Assembly (NCBI GenBank): GCA_036387335.1
Contig: DASVTZ010000153.1
Span: forward strand, 1 to 64,000
Length of the DNA: 64,000 bases
Direction: 5' to 3'
Origin: Longimicrobium sp.
GTDB lineage: Bacteria > Gemmatimonadota > Gemmatimonadetes > Longimicrobiales > Longimicrobiaceae
Below are positions 56,559-64,000 of this stretch, one piece after another (the first letter of the stretch is position 1; every line of letters begins with the position of its first letter). Made by a program: the position numbers and the translations under genes. The notes under the pieces were generated by a model, which worked only from the letters and a program-made list of their open reading frames with translations, was not told the origin of the DNA and made no database searches.

Positions 56559-59156
56559 ATGCCACGCATCCGTCCCGCGTCCGTCCTGGCGATCGCCGCC
56601 GCGGCCGCCGCGCACCCCGTCAGAGCGCAGATGAGCTCCAATCCGATGCAACCCGGCGTCTCGCTGGAGCTGGCGCGGGAGCGCGCGGCCACGCTCTCCG
56701 GCGTGCGCTACTCGCTGGCGCTGAACATCACCCGGCGCGACTCGGCGCGCGGACGCGTGGAGGCGGAGTTCGACCGCAGCGGCACGGGCGACCTGGTGCT
56801 CGACTTCCGCGGACCGTCGCTCCACTCGGTGCGCGCGAACGGGGCCGCGGTCACGGACTACCAGTGGGCGCAGGGGCACATCCGCATCCCCGCGCGCCAC
56901 CTGCGCGATGGGTCCAACCGGGTGTCCGCGGAGTTCACCACGCGCATCGCGGCGGCGGGGGCGCCCATCATCCGCGCCGACGATCCCAAGGACGCCACGA
57001 CGTACCTCTACACCCTCCTGGTGCCGGCGGACGCCAACGCGCTCTTCCCCTGCTTCGACCAGCCGGACCTCAAGGCCCGCGTGCGCATGCGGATCACGGC
57101 GCCGGCGTCCTGGAAGGTGCTCACCAACAGCGCGCTGGAGGGGCTCGACTCCGTGCGCACGGCGGTGGTCTGGCGCTTCGGCGAGACGAAGCCGATCTCC
57201 ACCTACCTCATCGCCTTCGCCGCCGGGCCGTGGGCGACGTGGGAGTCGGACGGGCTCACGCTGTACGCGCGCGCATCGCGCCGCGCGGAGGTGGAGGCGG
57301 ACTCGCTGATCGGCGCCAACCGGCGCGCGGCGGCGTGGCTGGCCGATTACTTCCAGGTCCCCTTCCCCTTCGACAAGATGGACGCGCTCCTGGCCCCCGC
57401 CTTCCCCTTCGGCGGGATGGAGCACGTGGGGGCCATCTTCTACAACGAGACGCAGTTCGTCTTTCGCGAGCCGCCCACCCTTTCGCAGCGGCTGGGGCGC
57501 GAGCAGACCATCTACCACGAAGTCGCACACCAGTGGTTCGGCGACCTGGTGACGATGCGCTGGTTCGACGACCTTTGGCTCAAGGAGGGGTTCGCCACTT
57601 ACATGGCGGCGCGCATGCAGGCGGAGCTGGCGCCCGAGAGCGGCGCGTGGAAGACCTTCTACCTGCGCAACAAGCCCACTGCCTACGCCACCGACGCCAC
57701 TTCGGGCACCACGCCTGTGTGGCAGGAGCTGGCGAACCTTGACCTGGCGAAGAGCAACTACGGCCCCATCGTCTACAACAAGGCGCCGTCGATCCTGAAG
57801 CAGCTCAACTTCCTGGTGGGCGACACGGCGTTCCGCAGGGGGGTGCGCACCTTTCTCATCCGCCACGCCTACCAGAACGCCACCTGGCGCGACCTGCTGA
57901 CCGCCGTCGAGGAAGAATCGGGCACGCCCCTCAAGCAGTTCGGCGAGCAGTACATCCTGCGCGCCGGAATGCCGGTCGTGGAGACACGGCTTGAGGTGGA
58001 TGGGAACAAGATCCGCGCGCTGCGGCTGGTGCAGCGCCCGGCGCGCGCTCTCCCGGGCGATCCGGGCGGATGGTGGCCGGGGCGGGTGCGCGTGCGACTG
58101 GCGTACCACGACCGCGACGACGTCGTCCTCCCCGTCACCTTCGCCGGGACGACGACGGTCGTGGAGGGCGCCGCCGGGCTGCCACTGCCGGACTACGTGT
58201 GGAGCAACGACGGCGACTACGGCTACGGCCTCTTCCTGCTGGACGACCGCAGCGCCGGGCGCGTGGCGGCGAGCCTGGGCACCACCCGCGACGATCTCCT
58301 GCGCGCGCAGCTCTGGGGCGCGCTGTGGGACCGCGTGCGCGAGGGCCGCATGCCCGCCGCGCGCTTCGTGGAGACCGCCATCCGCGAGCTCCCCCGCGAA
58401 CGCGACGAGCAGATCGCCGACGCCGTGCTCGGCCGCGCCTCCACCGCGCTCACCCTCTACCTGCGCCCGAACGACGCCGCCCGCGTGGCGCCGGCGTGGG
58501 AGCGCCTCCTCGCCGCCCGCGCGGACGACGCGAGCCTGCCGTACGGTATGCGGAAGGCGTCGCTGGACGCGCTGGTCGGCACCGTGCGCACCGAGGCCGG
58601 GCGCGCGCTGCTCCGCGACTACCTGGCGGGGCGCAAGCAGTTCGATGGAAAGCCAGTGCAGCAGCCCACGCGCTGGTCCATCGTGGGCGCCCTCGCCGCG
58701 CTGGGCGAGCCGAATCCGGCCGCGCTGATCGCCGCCGAGGCCGCGCGGGACACCGGCGCCGAGGGTCCTCGCCGCGCATTCGTGGCCGGCGCCGCCATCC
58801 CCACCGCCGCCGCGCGCACGGAGTACTTCCGGCGCTACCTGGACGATCCGCAGCTCAACGAGGAGTGGGCCACGGCTTCGCTGGGCGCCTTCAACGACCC
58901 CGCCCGCGCGGATCTGTCCCTCCCGCACCTGCGCGCCTCGCTCGACCGGCTGGAGTGGATCCGCGACAACCGACGGATCTTCTTCCTCCCGCGCTGGGTG
59001 AACGCCTTCATCGGCGGGCAGACGACGCCGGAAGCGCTGGCCGTGGTGGACCGCTTCCTGGCCGAGAACCCGCGGCTCCCCATGGACATCCGCCGCAAGG
59101 TCCTTCAGGCGCGCGACGAGCTGGAGCGGACCGTCCGCATCCGCGCCGCGCCCTGA
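56559..59156 (+). CDS. M1-family aminopeptidase (PepN-like, exported)
   Basis: 865-aa zinc aminopeptidase. Signal peptide (LAIAAAAAAHPVRAQ), N-terminal beta domain, FPCFDQPDLKAR (substrate-binding), GGMEHVGAIFYNE (exopeptidase motif), H320-E-V-A-H324 with E343 in LKEGFATY, and an ERAP1-like C-terminal helical domain. Unlike E. coli PepN it is exported. Intact. Not adjacent to the first M1 gene; its relation is by family only. Confidence 0.92.
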   Translation: MPRIRPASVLAIAAAAAAHPVRAQMSSNPMQPGVSLELARERAATLSGVRYSLALNITRRDSARGRVEAEFDRSGTGDLVLDFRGPSLHSVRANGAAVTDYQWAQGHIRIPARHLRDGSNRVSAEFTTRIAAAGAPIIRADDPKDATTYLYTLLVPADANALFPCFDQPDLKARVRMRITAPASWKVLTNSALEGLDSVRTAVVWRFGETKPISTYLIAFAAGPWATWESDGLTLYARASRRAEVEADSLIGANRRAAAWLADYFQVPFPFDKMDALLAPAFPFGGMEHVGAIFYNETQFVFREPPTLSQRLGREQTIYHEVAHQWFGDLVTMRWFDDLWLKEGFATYMAARMQAELAPESGAWKTFYLRNKPTAYATDATSGTTPVWQELANLDLAKSNYGPIVYNKAPSILKQLNFLVGDTAFRRGVRTFLIRHAYQNATWRDLLTAVEEESGTPLKQFGEQYILRAGMPVVETRLEVDGNKIRALRLVQRPARALPGDPGGWWPGRVRVRLAYHDRDDVVLPVTFAGTTTVVEGAAGLPLPDYVWSNDGDYGYGLFLLDDRSAGRVAASLGTTRDDLLRAQLWGALWDRVREGRMPAARFVETAIRELPRERDEQIADAVLGRASTALTLYLRPNDAARVAPAWERLLAARADDASLPYGMRKASLDALVGTVRTEAGRALLRDYLAGRKQFDGKPVQQPTRWSIVGALAALGEPNPAALIAAEAARDTGAEGPRRAFVAGAAIPTAAARTEYFRRYLDDPQLNEEWATASLGAFNDPARADLSLPHLRASLDRLEWIRDNRRIFFLPRWVNAFIGGQTTPEALAVVDRFLAENPRLPMDIRRKVLQARDELERTVRIRAAP

Positions 59157-59159
59157 ACG

Positions 59160-59267
59160 TCACCATTGCGTGGAGCAGGCCCGCAGCAGCACGTTGAGCA
59201 CGATGGTGAGCACCACCGAGAGCAGGATGCTCGTCATGCATCCCTTGGTTCGGTACTGGACCGGCAT
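59160..59267 (-). CDS. 35-residue single-pass membrane peptide
   Basis: ATG 59267 with GAGGAGG just upstream opens a 36-codon frame. Product: a short basic start (MPVQYRTKG), one hydrophobic helix SILLSVVLTIVLNVLLRA and CSTQW at the end. The helix pattern recalls short conserved membrane peptides in other soil bacteria. It lies antisense to nothing, between the peptidase stop and the small lipoprotein gene. A second in-frame ATG at 59237 would give 25 aa. Confidence 0.5.
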   Translation of the reverse strand: MPVQYRTKGCMTSILLSVVLTIVLNVLLRACSTQW

Positions 59268-59356
59268 GCGCCTCCTCGCTGTTGAGTGAAGCGGGAGCGC
59301 ATGGCACCCTCCGTGCCGCCCTCGCGTCCGCCGAACACGTCATCGAAGGAACTCGC

Positions 59357-59611
59357 ATGCTCCGCTTTGCCGCCCTCGCCACGCTCGCGCTCCTCTCGGC
59401 CTGCGCGCCCGACACTCCCCAGCGCACGTTCGGTCCGCAGCCCACCCTGCGCCCTGGCCTGGGCGTGCTGGTGAACTCCACGCGCGGCCGCTGCACCTGG
59501 GTGCTCAGCCGCGGTGAGAGAAAGCGCGTCTGCTTCCCGCGCAAGCGCCCCGAGCCACGCGACAGCACCGGCACCGACACCACCAGCACGCCCGTTCCGG
59601 CGACCTGGTAA
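59357..59611 (+). CDS. Small lipoprotein
   Basis: 84 aa: signal with lipobox LLSAC at about 16, then a Pro/Thr-rich chain with two Cys (RCTW and RVCFP) likely to pair. No family recognised. Start ATG 59357 has GAAGGAAC upstream. Confidence 0.5.
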   Translation: MLRFAALATLALLSACAPDTPQRTFGPQPTLRPGLGVLVNSTRGRCTWVLSRGERKRVCFPRKRPEPRDSTGTDTTSTPVPATW

Positions 59612-59637
59612 GGAACAACAACAGCCTCTCCCGACCG

Positions 59638-60252
59638 TCAGTTCCGCCCCAGCATCCCCTGCACGAAGCTCAGCCCCTGATCGAACGCCGGGAGAAACTT
59701 GCACCCGAGCGCCTGCAGGTCGCCGACGAGCGGGGGCGTGTTGAAGTCCTCGAAGTTCCGGTTGATGAAGCAGCTTCGCGACGGGCGGGTCTGGCTCAAG
59801 TGGCTCCGGACCGATGCATAGATCAGCGCATCAGGCGGGGTCAGCCGGAACTGGTCCTCCACCGCCACCGCGACCGGCAGGACGCGCTCGTCGAAGGGGA
59901 TCAGCTCGGCCACCGCGGCGATGCGGCTCCTCGCATCCTTCCAGCGCTGGAACTCGTCCTCGCCGTTGACGACGAGCAGCTGGTGCAGCACAACTTTCGC
60001 CGCGCTCACCGGGGCCGCGAGCGACGCTGTCCGCCCGAGCTCCCGAAGCGCCGCATCCACCGGGATCTTGACCGACCTATGCTCGGCCTTCCGGCGGAAG
60101 AGCGCGCCGAAGGGTTCGATCATCGAGAACGTGGGAAGGAGGAGACGGATTCGTCCTTCCGTGCATAGCTCCAGCAGCGCCTCGCACGCGGCGTGCTGCT
60201 CCTGGAGCAACGCCAGCTCGAGTACGAAGTTCGACTCGACGTAGACGTTCAC
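59638..60252 (-). CDS. PIN-domain-like protein
   Basis: 204-aa protein with a PIN-like layout: first acidic residue in VYVESNFVLELAL (Glu instead of Asp), LLLPTFSMIEPFG, and LTPPDALIYASV followed by FINRNFEDF. It is longer than VapC and resembles PIN proteins of the DUF4935-type group. It starts at GTG 60252, overlapping the stop of the upstream gene (GTGA), with GGAGG 6 bases before. The pair may be a toxin-antitoxin or other RNA-targeting module. Confidence 0.6.
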   Translation of the reverse strand: MNVYVESNFVLELALLQEQHAACEALLELCTEGRIRLLLPTFSMIEPFGALFRRKAEHRSVKIPVDAALRELGRTASLAAPVSAAKVVLHQLLVVNGEDEFQRWKDARSRIAAVAELIPFDERVLPVAVAVEDQFRLTPPDALIYASVRSHLSQTRPSRSCFINRNFEDFNTPPLVGDLQALGCKFLPAFDQGLSFVQGMLGRN

Positions 60253-60701
60253 GCCGCCTCCTTGCACTCCATCTTCCCCCCACGGACGGCTTCTATCAAG
60301 CCGATCCCGTCGAAGCCGTTCGCCAGGGCGATCTCGGCGGCCTCGCTCACCGAATAGCCGAGGTCCGACAGCCAGAACTCGACGATCATCTTGAAGGTCA
60401 ACGGGTTCACGGTCTCGAGCCGCACCCGTTCACCGTCTACGTACGGGGTCAGGTGGGGCCGGGCGGGGATCACCGCGTCCGGGAGGCGAACGACAGGCTC
60501 CACGTCCGAGTCCTTCCACAGGTACATGGTATCGGGCGTGACGATAAGGAAGTACTCCAGCGGCGGAATTCCCCCGCGCACGAGCAGGTTGCGGCGGAAC
60601 TCGGCTGCCCATTGCGCCGAGGTGTTCAACTGGCCGTTCGCCTGCACCGCCGCCACGAGCCTGCGGTCGGGCCGGAACAGGATGAAGTCGGTGTAGAGCA
60701 T
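60249..60701 (-). CDS. Unknown protein coupled to PIN-domain gene
   Basis: 150 aa. The N-terminal half (TDFILFRPDRRLVAAVQAN, EYFLIVTPDTMYLWKD) has the strand order of a restriction-endonuclease-like fold in which the usual E-x-K is replaced by A-V-Q, suggesting a degenerate nuclease core. The C-terminal half is a helix bundle (MIVEFWLSDLGYSVSEAA). Overlap with the PIN gene shows they work together. Function unknown. Confidence 0.55.
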   Translation of the reverse strand: MLYTDFILFRPDRRLVAAVQANGQLNTSAQWAAEFRRNLLVRGGIPPLEYFLIVTPDTMYLWKDSDVEPVVRLPDAVIPARPHLTPYVDGERVRLETVNPLTFKMIVEFWLSDLGYSVSEAAEIALANGFDGIGLIEAVRGGKMECKEAA

Positions 60702-60818
60702 GGTCGCGTCTCCGGGTGGAAGTCGGCTACGCGGGCCGCTGACTGCATTCCGCACTCCACCGCGCCGGTTCTGAGCGTATCCGGCCGGTTGTGAGCGGAA
60801 GCGCCACGCCATGGGACA

Positions 60819-62054
60819 TCAGCTCGTATCTGGGGCGTTTGATGGCGCGGCGAGCTGCATCAAACGCGCGGCCAGCTCGGGCGGGTCGGACTGGCGGATG
60901 GCGACCGCGGGGGTGCCGTGCCAGGCGGCGCACTCCCGCAGCGCGCCGCCGACGTCGGCCACGAAGCGGTCGGTGGGGCGCACACCGGGCTCCAGGTAGA
61001 GCGCACGGACTTCGAAGACGCCGTCGCGGCGGTGGGCCTTTGCGTCCAGGCGGCCCACGAGCGCGCCGCGGCGCAGGATGGGAAGCACGAAGTACCCCCA
61101 GCGGCGCTTGGGCTCGGGGGTGTAGCACTCCAGGCGATAGTCGAAGCCGAACAGCTCCGCGGCGCGCGCGCGGTCCCACACCAGCGGGTCGAAGGGGGAG
61201 AGAAGGGTGGTGAGGGTGGGGCGGATCTCCCCCGCCGCCGCGCGCAGGGCCAGGTCGTGATGGTCCGGGTGGACGTAGCCGGGCTCCTTCCACCCCTCCA
61301 CCCGCACGGGCAGCAGGGCCCCCTCGTCGGCCAGCCGCGCGGGGATGGGCGGGGTGGCGCGCTTGGAGGTGCGGAAGTAGTCGGCGACCCACTTCGCCTT
61401 CGCCACGCCCAGCGCGCGCACGGCCTTGAGCGCCAGCTCGCGCGCGACCGCCTCGCGCGGGGGGAGCTGGTCGTCGCTCCACGAGGGGAGGACGCGCTCG
61501 CGCACGTCGTACACGCGGTGGAAGTTGTCGCGCCGGGCGATCATCAGCTCGCCGGCGGTGAAGAGGCTTTCCAGCATCCGCTTCTCGGGCTTCCACTCCC
61601 ACCACCCGCCGCCCTTGCCGTCGCGCCGCTCGAAGTCGGCCGAGCGGACGGGGCCGCGCTCGCGCACGGTGGCCAGAAGGCGGTCGACCGTCTCGCGGTT
61701 CTTGCGGATGAACTCGGCGCGGTACTTCCACCCCATCGCCGCGGGATCGAGCATGCGGTGGCGAAAGAGCGCGAAGTCCTCCACGGGGATGAAGCACGCC
61801 TCGTGGGCCCAGTACTCGAACAGCGCCCCCTCGGCCAGCAGCTCGTCCAGCCAGCGCGGCTCGTACGCGCCCAGCCGGCTCCACAGCACCAGGTACGGGC
61901 TGCGCGCCACCACCGAGATGGTGTCGATCTGCAGCACCCCCATGCGCCGGATCGCCGCCAGCACGTCCGCCTTGCCGGCCCTGCGCCGCGCCCGCCGGTC
62001 CAGCCCCTGCGCGGCCACCATCAGCGCCCGTGCCGCGTTCTGCGTCAGCTCCAC
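60819..62054 (-). CDS. YcaQ/AlkX-like winged-helix DNA glycosylase
   Basis: 411-aa HTH_42 protein. The N-terminal winged helices contain the QxD catalytic motif (MGVLQIDTISV, Q42 and D44) used by AlkZ/YcaQ to unhook interstrand crosslinks or remove alkylated bases. HEACFIPVEDFALFRHR and LLSPFDPLVWDR are family hallmarks. GTG 62054 is taken as start because conserved similarity begins with ELTQNAARAL; a longer frame runs to 62162. Confidence 0.85.
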   Translation of the reverse strand: MELTQNAARALMVAAQGLDRRARRRAGKADVLAAIRRMGVLQIDTISVVARSPYLVLWSRLGAYEPRWLDELLAEGALFEYWAHEACFIPVEDFALFRHRMLDPAAMGWKYRAEFIRKNRETVDRLLATVRERGPVRSADFERRDGKGGGWWEWKPEKRMLESLFTAGELMIARRDNFHRVYDVRERVLPSWSDDQLPPREAVARELALKAVRALGVAKAKWVADYFRTSKRATPPIPARLADEGALLPVRVEGWKEPGYVHPDHHDLALRAAAGEIRPTLTTLLSPFDPLVWDRARAAELFGFDYRLECYTPEPKRRWGYFVLPILRRGALVGRLDAKAHRRDGVFEVRALYLEPGVRPTDRFVADVGGALRECAAWHGTPAVAIRQSDPPELAARLMQLAAPSNAPDTS

Positions 62055-62207
62055 GAAATCTCCCGATGCGCCCTGTGTGGAAGTCCCGGCGCAGAGCCAT
62101 CCGCAAGACGCAGGCTGGTAATCTCCGAGCCCGAGGCCGACCAATGCTGTCGAGCTTTCCATCCGCGGCGCACCCGCCGTCTTCGACTTCCGACCCTACG
62201 TGCGCCG

Positions 62208-62726
62208 ATGTCGATTCAGCCGACCCATGAGATTCCCGCGACGGTCCAGGAGCGGCTCACGAGCTGGAAGCGGGGTCGCCAGATCATGGGGACGACGGCG
62301 CACAACCTCCTGGGGCTGCTCGGCATCCTCGGCTCGCTGGTGGCGCTCGCGGGGCTGCCGGGCATCTGGACGAAAGGCGCCACCGTCGTCACCGGCTTCG
62401 CCATCGCCGCCATGACGCTGTGGAACCCCCGCCGCGAGTACATGAAGTTCGCGAAGGCCTGGCGGGTCCTGGACGACGCGGCCCGGCGGTACAGCTTTGG
62501 CCTCATCCCTCTGAGCGACCTTTTCGACGCCATCGTGCTGGGCGAATCGCTCATCGAGGAAGCGGATGCCCTGTCAGGCGACTCCTCGGTGGACATGCTG
62601 AGGAGCAGCCTCGATCACAGCAGAGCCGCGATCACCTCGGGGAATCCCGTCCCCCGCTCGCGCCGGGGCCGGTCCAAAAAAACGCCCGCCAAGCCTGCAC
62701 CCCCTCCGCGCGATCCCTCGGAATAG
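62208..62726 (+). CDS. Two-TM membrane protein, SLATT-like
   Basis: 172 aa: a short cytoplasmic N-terminus, two hydrophobic helices (GLLGILGSLVALAGLPGIW and VVTGFAIAAMTLW) close together, then a cytoplasmic helical tail (EYMKFAKAWRVLDDAARRY) and a basic Pro/Lys-rich end. This layout resembles SLATT effectors found in nucleotide-activated defence systems, but without a partner gene the assignment is weak. Confidence 0.45.
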   Translation: MSIQPTHEIPATVQERLTSWKRGRQIMGTTAHNLLGLLGILGSLVALAGLPGIWTKGATVVTGFAIAAMTLWNPRREYMKFAKAWRVLDDAARRYSFGLIPLSDLFDAIVLGESLIEEADALSGDSSVDMLRSSLDHSRAAITSGNPVPRSRRGRSKKTPAKPAPPPRDPSE

Positions 62727-62757
62727 CGAGTCGTGATGGCCAAGCGTGCGCCGAAGG

Positions 62758-62785
62758 ATTCCCCATTCCCCATTCCCCATTCCCC
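62758..62785. repeat. ATTCCCC tandem repeat (family G copy 3)
   Basis: Four exact 7-bp units just downstream of the coaA stop, complement of GGGGAAT at 18159. Confidence 0.95.
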
Positions 62786-62790
62786 GCCGG

Positions 62791-63750
62791 TCACAGCTTC
62801 CGCAGCCGCACCCGCTCCACCCGATGATCCTTCCCCTTTTGCAGGATCAGCCGCGCGCGGTCACGCGTGGGGAGCACGTTCTCGCGCAGGTTCACGGCAT
62901 TGATGGTGGCCCACACCTCGCGCGCGAAGGCGATCGACTCCTCGTCGGACATCCCGATGGCGTAGCGGTGGAAAAAGGAGGTGGGGTCGCGGAACGCGGT
63001 CTCGCGCAGCCGCTGGAAGCGCTGGATGTACCACGTCTCCAGGTGGCGCTCGCTGGCGTCGATGTAGATGGAGAAATCCAGGAAGTCGGACACGAAGAGC
63101 CGCGCCGGCCGCTCCGGCTGCGGCGCGCCCGTCTGCAGGATGTTTAGGCCCTCCACGATCAGGATGTCCGGCCGCCGCACCACCAGCTCCTGGCCGGGGA
63201 CGATGTCGTAGATCAGGTGCGAGTACACCGGCGCGCGCGCCTCCTCTGCCCCGCCCTTGATCTCGGCCAGGAAGCGAATCAGCCTGCGCACGTCGTAGCT
63301 CTCGGGGAAGCCCTTGCGGTGCATGATCCGCCGCGCCTCCAGCACCCCGTTGGGATACAGGAAGCCGTCCGTCGTCACCAGGTCCACCTTGGGATGGTCC
63401 GGCCAACGCGCCAGCAGCGCCTGCAGGATGCGCGAGGTGGTGCTCTTTCCCCCCGCCACGCTCCCCGCCACCCCGATGACGTACGGCACGCGCGCCGCCG
63501 GGCTCCCCAGAAAGGTGTCGGTGACGCGGTAGAGCTGCTGCGCCGCCGCCACGTACAGGTTCAGCAGGCGCGACAGGGGGAGGTAGATGTCCGACACCTC
63601 CTCCAGCGACACGTGGCCGTCCACGCCGCGCAGGGCATCCAGCTCGGCTTCGGAGAGGGTGAGCGGGGTGGCGCCGCGCAGCCGCGCCCACTCGCCGCGG
63701 CGGAACTCGGCGTACGGCGAAAGCTCGCTGCCGGGGGAAGGTCTTGCCAT
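62791..63750 (-). CDS. coaA: Type I pantothenate kinase
   Basis: 319-aa kinase catalysing the first step of coenzyme A synthesis. Walker [14 protein letters not shown] near 93, [12 protein letters not shown] with the catalytic Asp, [12 protein letters not shown], and a YIQRF substrate-binding region. Length matches E. coli CoaA. The ATG 63750 is chosen; upstream is the terminator of the next gene, so coaA has its own promoter. Confidence 0.95.
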   Translation of the reverse strand: MARPSPGSELSPYAEFRRGEWARLRGATPLTLSEAELDALRGVDGHVSLEEVSDIYLPLSRLLNLYVAAAQQLYRVTDTFLGSPAARVPYVIGVAGSVAGGKSTTSRILQALLARWPDHPKVDLVTTDGFLYPNGVLEARRIMHRKGFPESYDVRRLIRFLAEIKGGAEEARAPVYSHLIYDIVPGQELVVRRPDILIVEGLNILQTGAPQPERPARLFVSDFLDFSIYIDASERHLETWYIQRFQRLRETAFRDPTSFFHRYAIGMSDEESIAFAREVWATINAVNLRENVLPTRDRARLILQKGKDHRVERVRLRKL

Positions 63751-63775
63751 CCGGATCGCTGGTGTGCGGTGGTAT

Positions 63776-63809
63776 AAAACGCCGGCCCGCCGTGATCGGG
63801 CGGGCCGGC
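63776..63809 (-). terminator. Intrinsic terminator upstream of coaA
   Basis: Perfect 11-bp stem GCCGGCCCGCC/GGCGGGCCGGC with a 7-base loop, followed on the minus strand by TTTT (63776-63779). It ends the transcript of the gene at 63846. Confidence 0.85.
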
Positions 63810-63845
63810 ATCAGCTTACCGCGCGCGGCGCCCGCGGAACAGTGG

Positions 63846-64000
63846 CTACAGGGCGTAGAACGTCGCCAGGAAGAGGACGAAGCGATAGACGGTGAGCACG
63901 GCCAGCGTCCCCACGGCGAGCACGGCCGCCTTGCCGATCGCCAGCGTGCGGCTCTGGCCGTACGCGGTGCGCAGCGCCATCGCCAGGTAAGTCCCCCAGA
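63846..64000 (-). CDS. C-terminal part of DUF3667-like membrane protein (partial)
   Basis: The last 50 codons of a gene entering from the right edge: WGTYLAMALRTAYGQSRTLA followed by a hydrophobic helix (VLAVGTLAVLTVYRFVLFLA) ending AL-stop. The Y-L-x-x-A-L-R-x-x-Y-G-Q-S pattern before a final membrane helix is typical of DUF3667 proteins. The rest lies outside the window. Confidence 0.55.
   Translation of the reverse strand, partial: WGTYLAMALRTAYGQSRTLAIGKAAVLAVGTLAVLTVYRFVLFLATFYAL

Overview
The window looks like a chromosomal piece of a high-GC (roughly 70 percent), diderm, aerobic bacterium. Nearly every exported protein is a lipoprotein, there is a TonB-dependent receptor, and intergenic spaces are packed with several families of GC-rich hairpin repeats. 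That combination, with XoxF-type dehydrogenases and a caa3 oxidase, suggests Gemmatimonadota (Longimicrobium-like). This is inference; no rRNA or tRNA gene was seen that could fix the taxonomy.

Layout. 1-4.5 kb: a small accessory islet holding an AT-richer GHKL-ATPase/PD-(D/E)XK-type fusion, two hairpins, a broken small ORF, an orphan Phd-type antitoxin and a VapBC-like pair. 4.5-9.1 kb: an unusual zinc-ribbon SDR, an HhH-like protein, a HerA-like ATPase and an HPP membrane protein. 9.1-23.2 kb: the metabolic centrepiece. Leftward genes encode a YVTN beta-propeller, a lipoprotein and a PQQ-system-type substrate-binding protein. Rightward genes encode two tandem PQQ alcohol dehydrogenases with the lanthanide-type Asp-Tyr-Asp signature, a XoxJ-like binding protein, a cytochrome c, CoxB fused to cytochrome c, CoxA, CoxC, a small membrane protein, a CtaG-like assembly factor and another cytochrome c. 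Read together they form a complete alcohol -> PQQ -> cytochrome c -> O2 chain.

23.2-35.5 kb: mixed housekeeping and small genes (MscS channel, GT4 glycosyltransferase, double AAA ATPase, DUF2071, Idi, SUKH, DUF2200, DUF1841, erythromycin-esterase-like, Nudix, metallophosphoesterase) ending in a RES-Xre toxin-antitoxin pair. 35.5-42 kb: a zinc-ribbon protein with recF, Ogt, enoyl-CoA hydratase, a CPA1 antiporter and a DapA-family aldolase, all leftward. 42.4-46.7 kb: an M1 peptidase, a DUF4015 glycosidase-like lipoprotein and DoxX. 46.9-48.2 kb: an intact IS4-family element whose 8-bp target duplication and interrupted host repeat can both be read.

48.3-59.6 kb: a serine hydrolase, an operon of TPR-TonB receptor + sensor kinase + sigma-54 response regulator, M48 and M1 peptidases and small lipoproteins, plus a 35-residue membrane peptide. 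59.6-64 kb: a PIN-domain gene coupled to an unknown gene, a YcaQ-like DNA glycosylase, a 2-TM protein, CoaA and the end of a DUF3667-like gene. The intergenic repeats (regularly spaced covarying hairpins, about 195-bp palindromes, 7- and 8-bp tandem repeats) run right up to gene ends and in several places into coding sequence.
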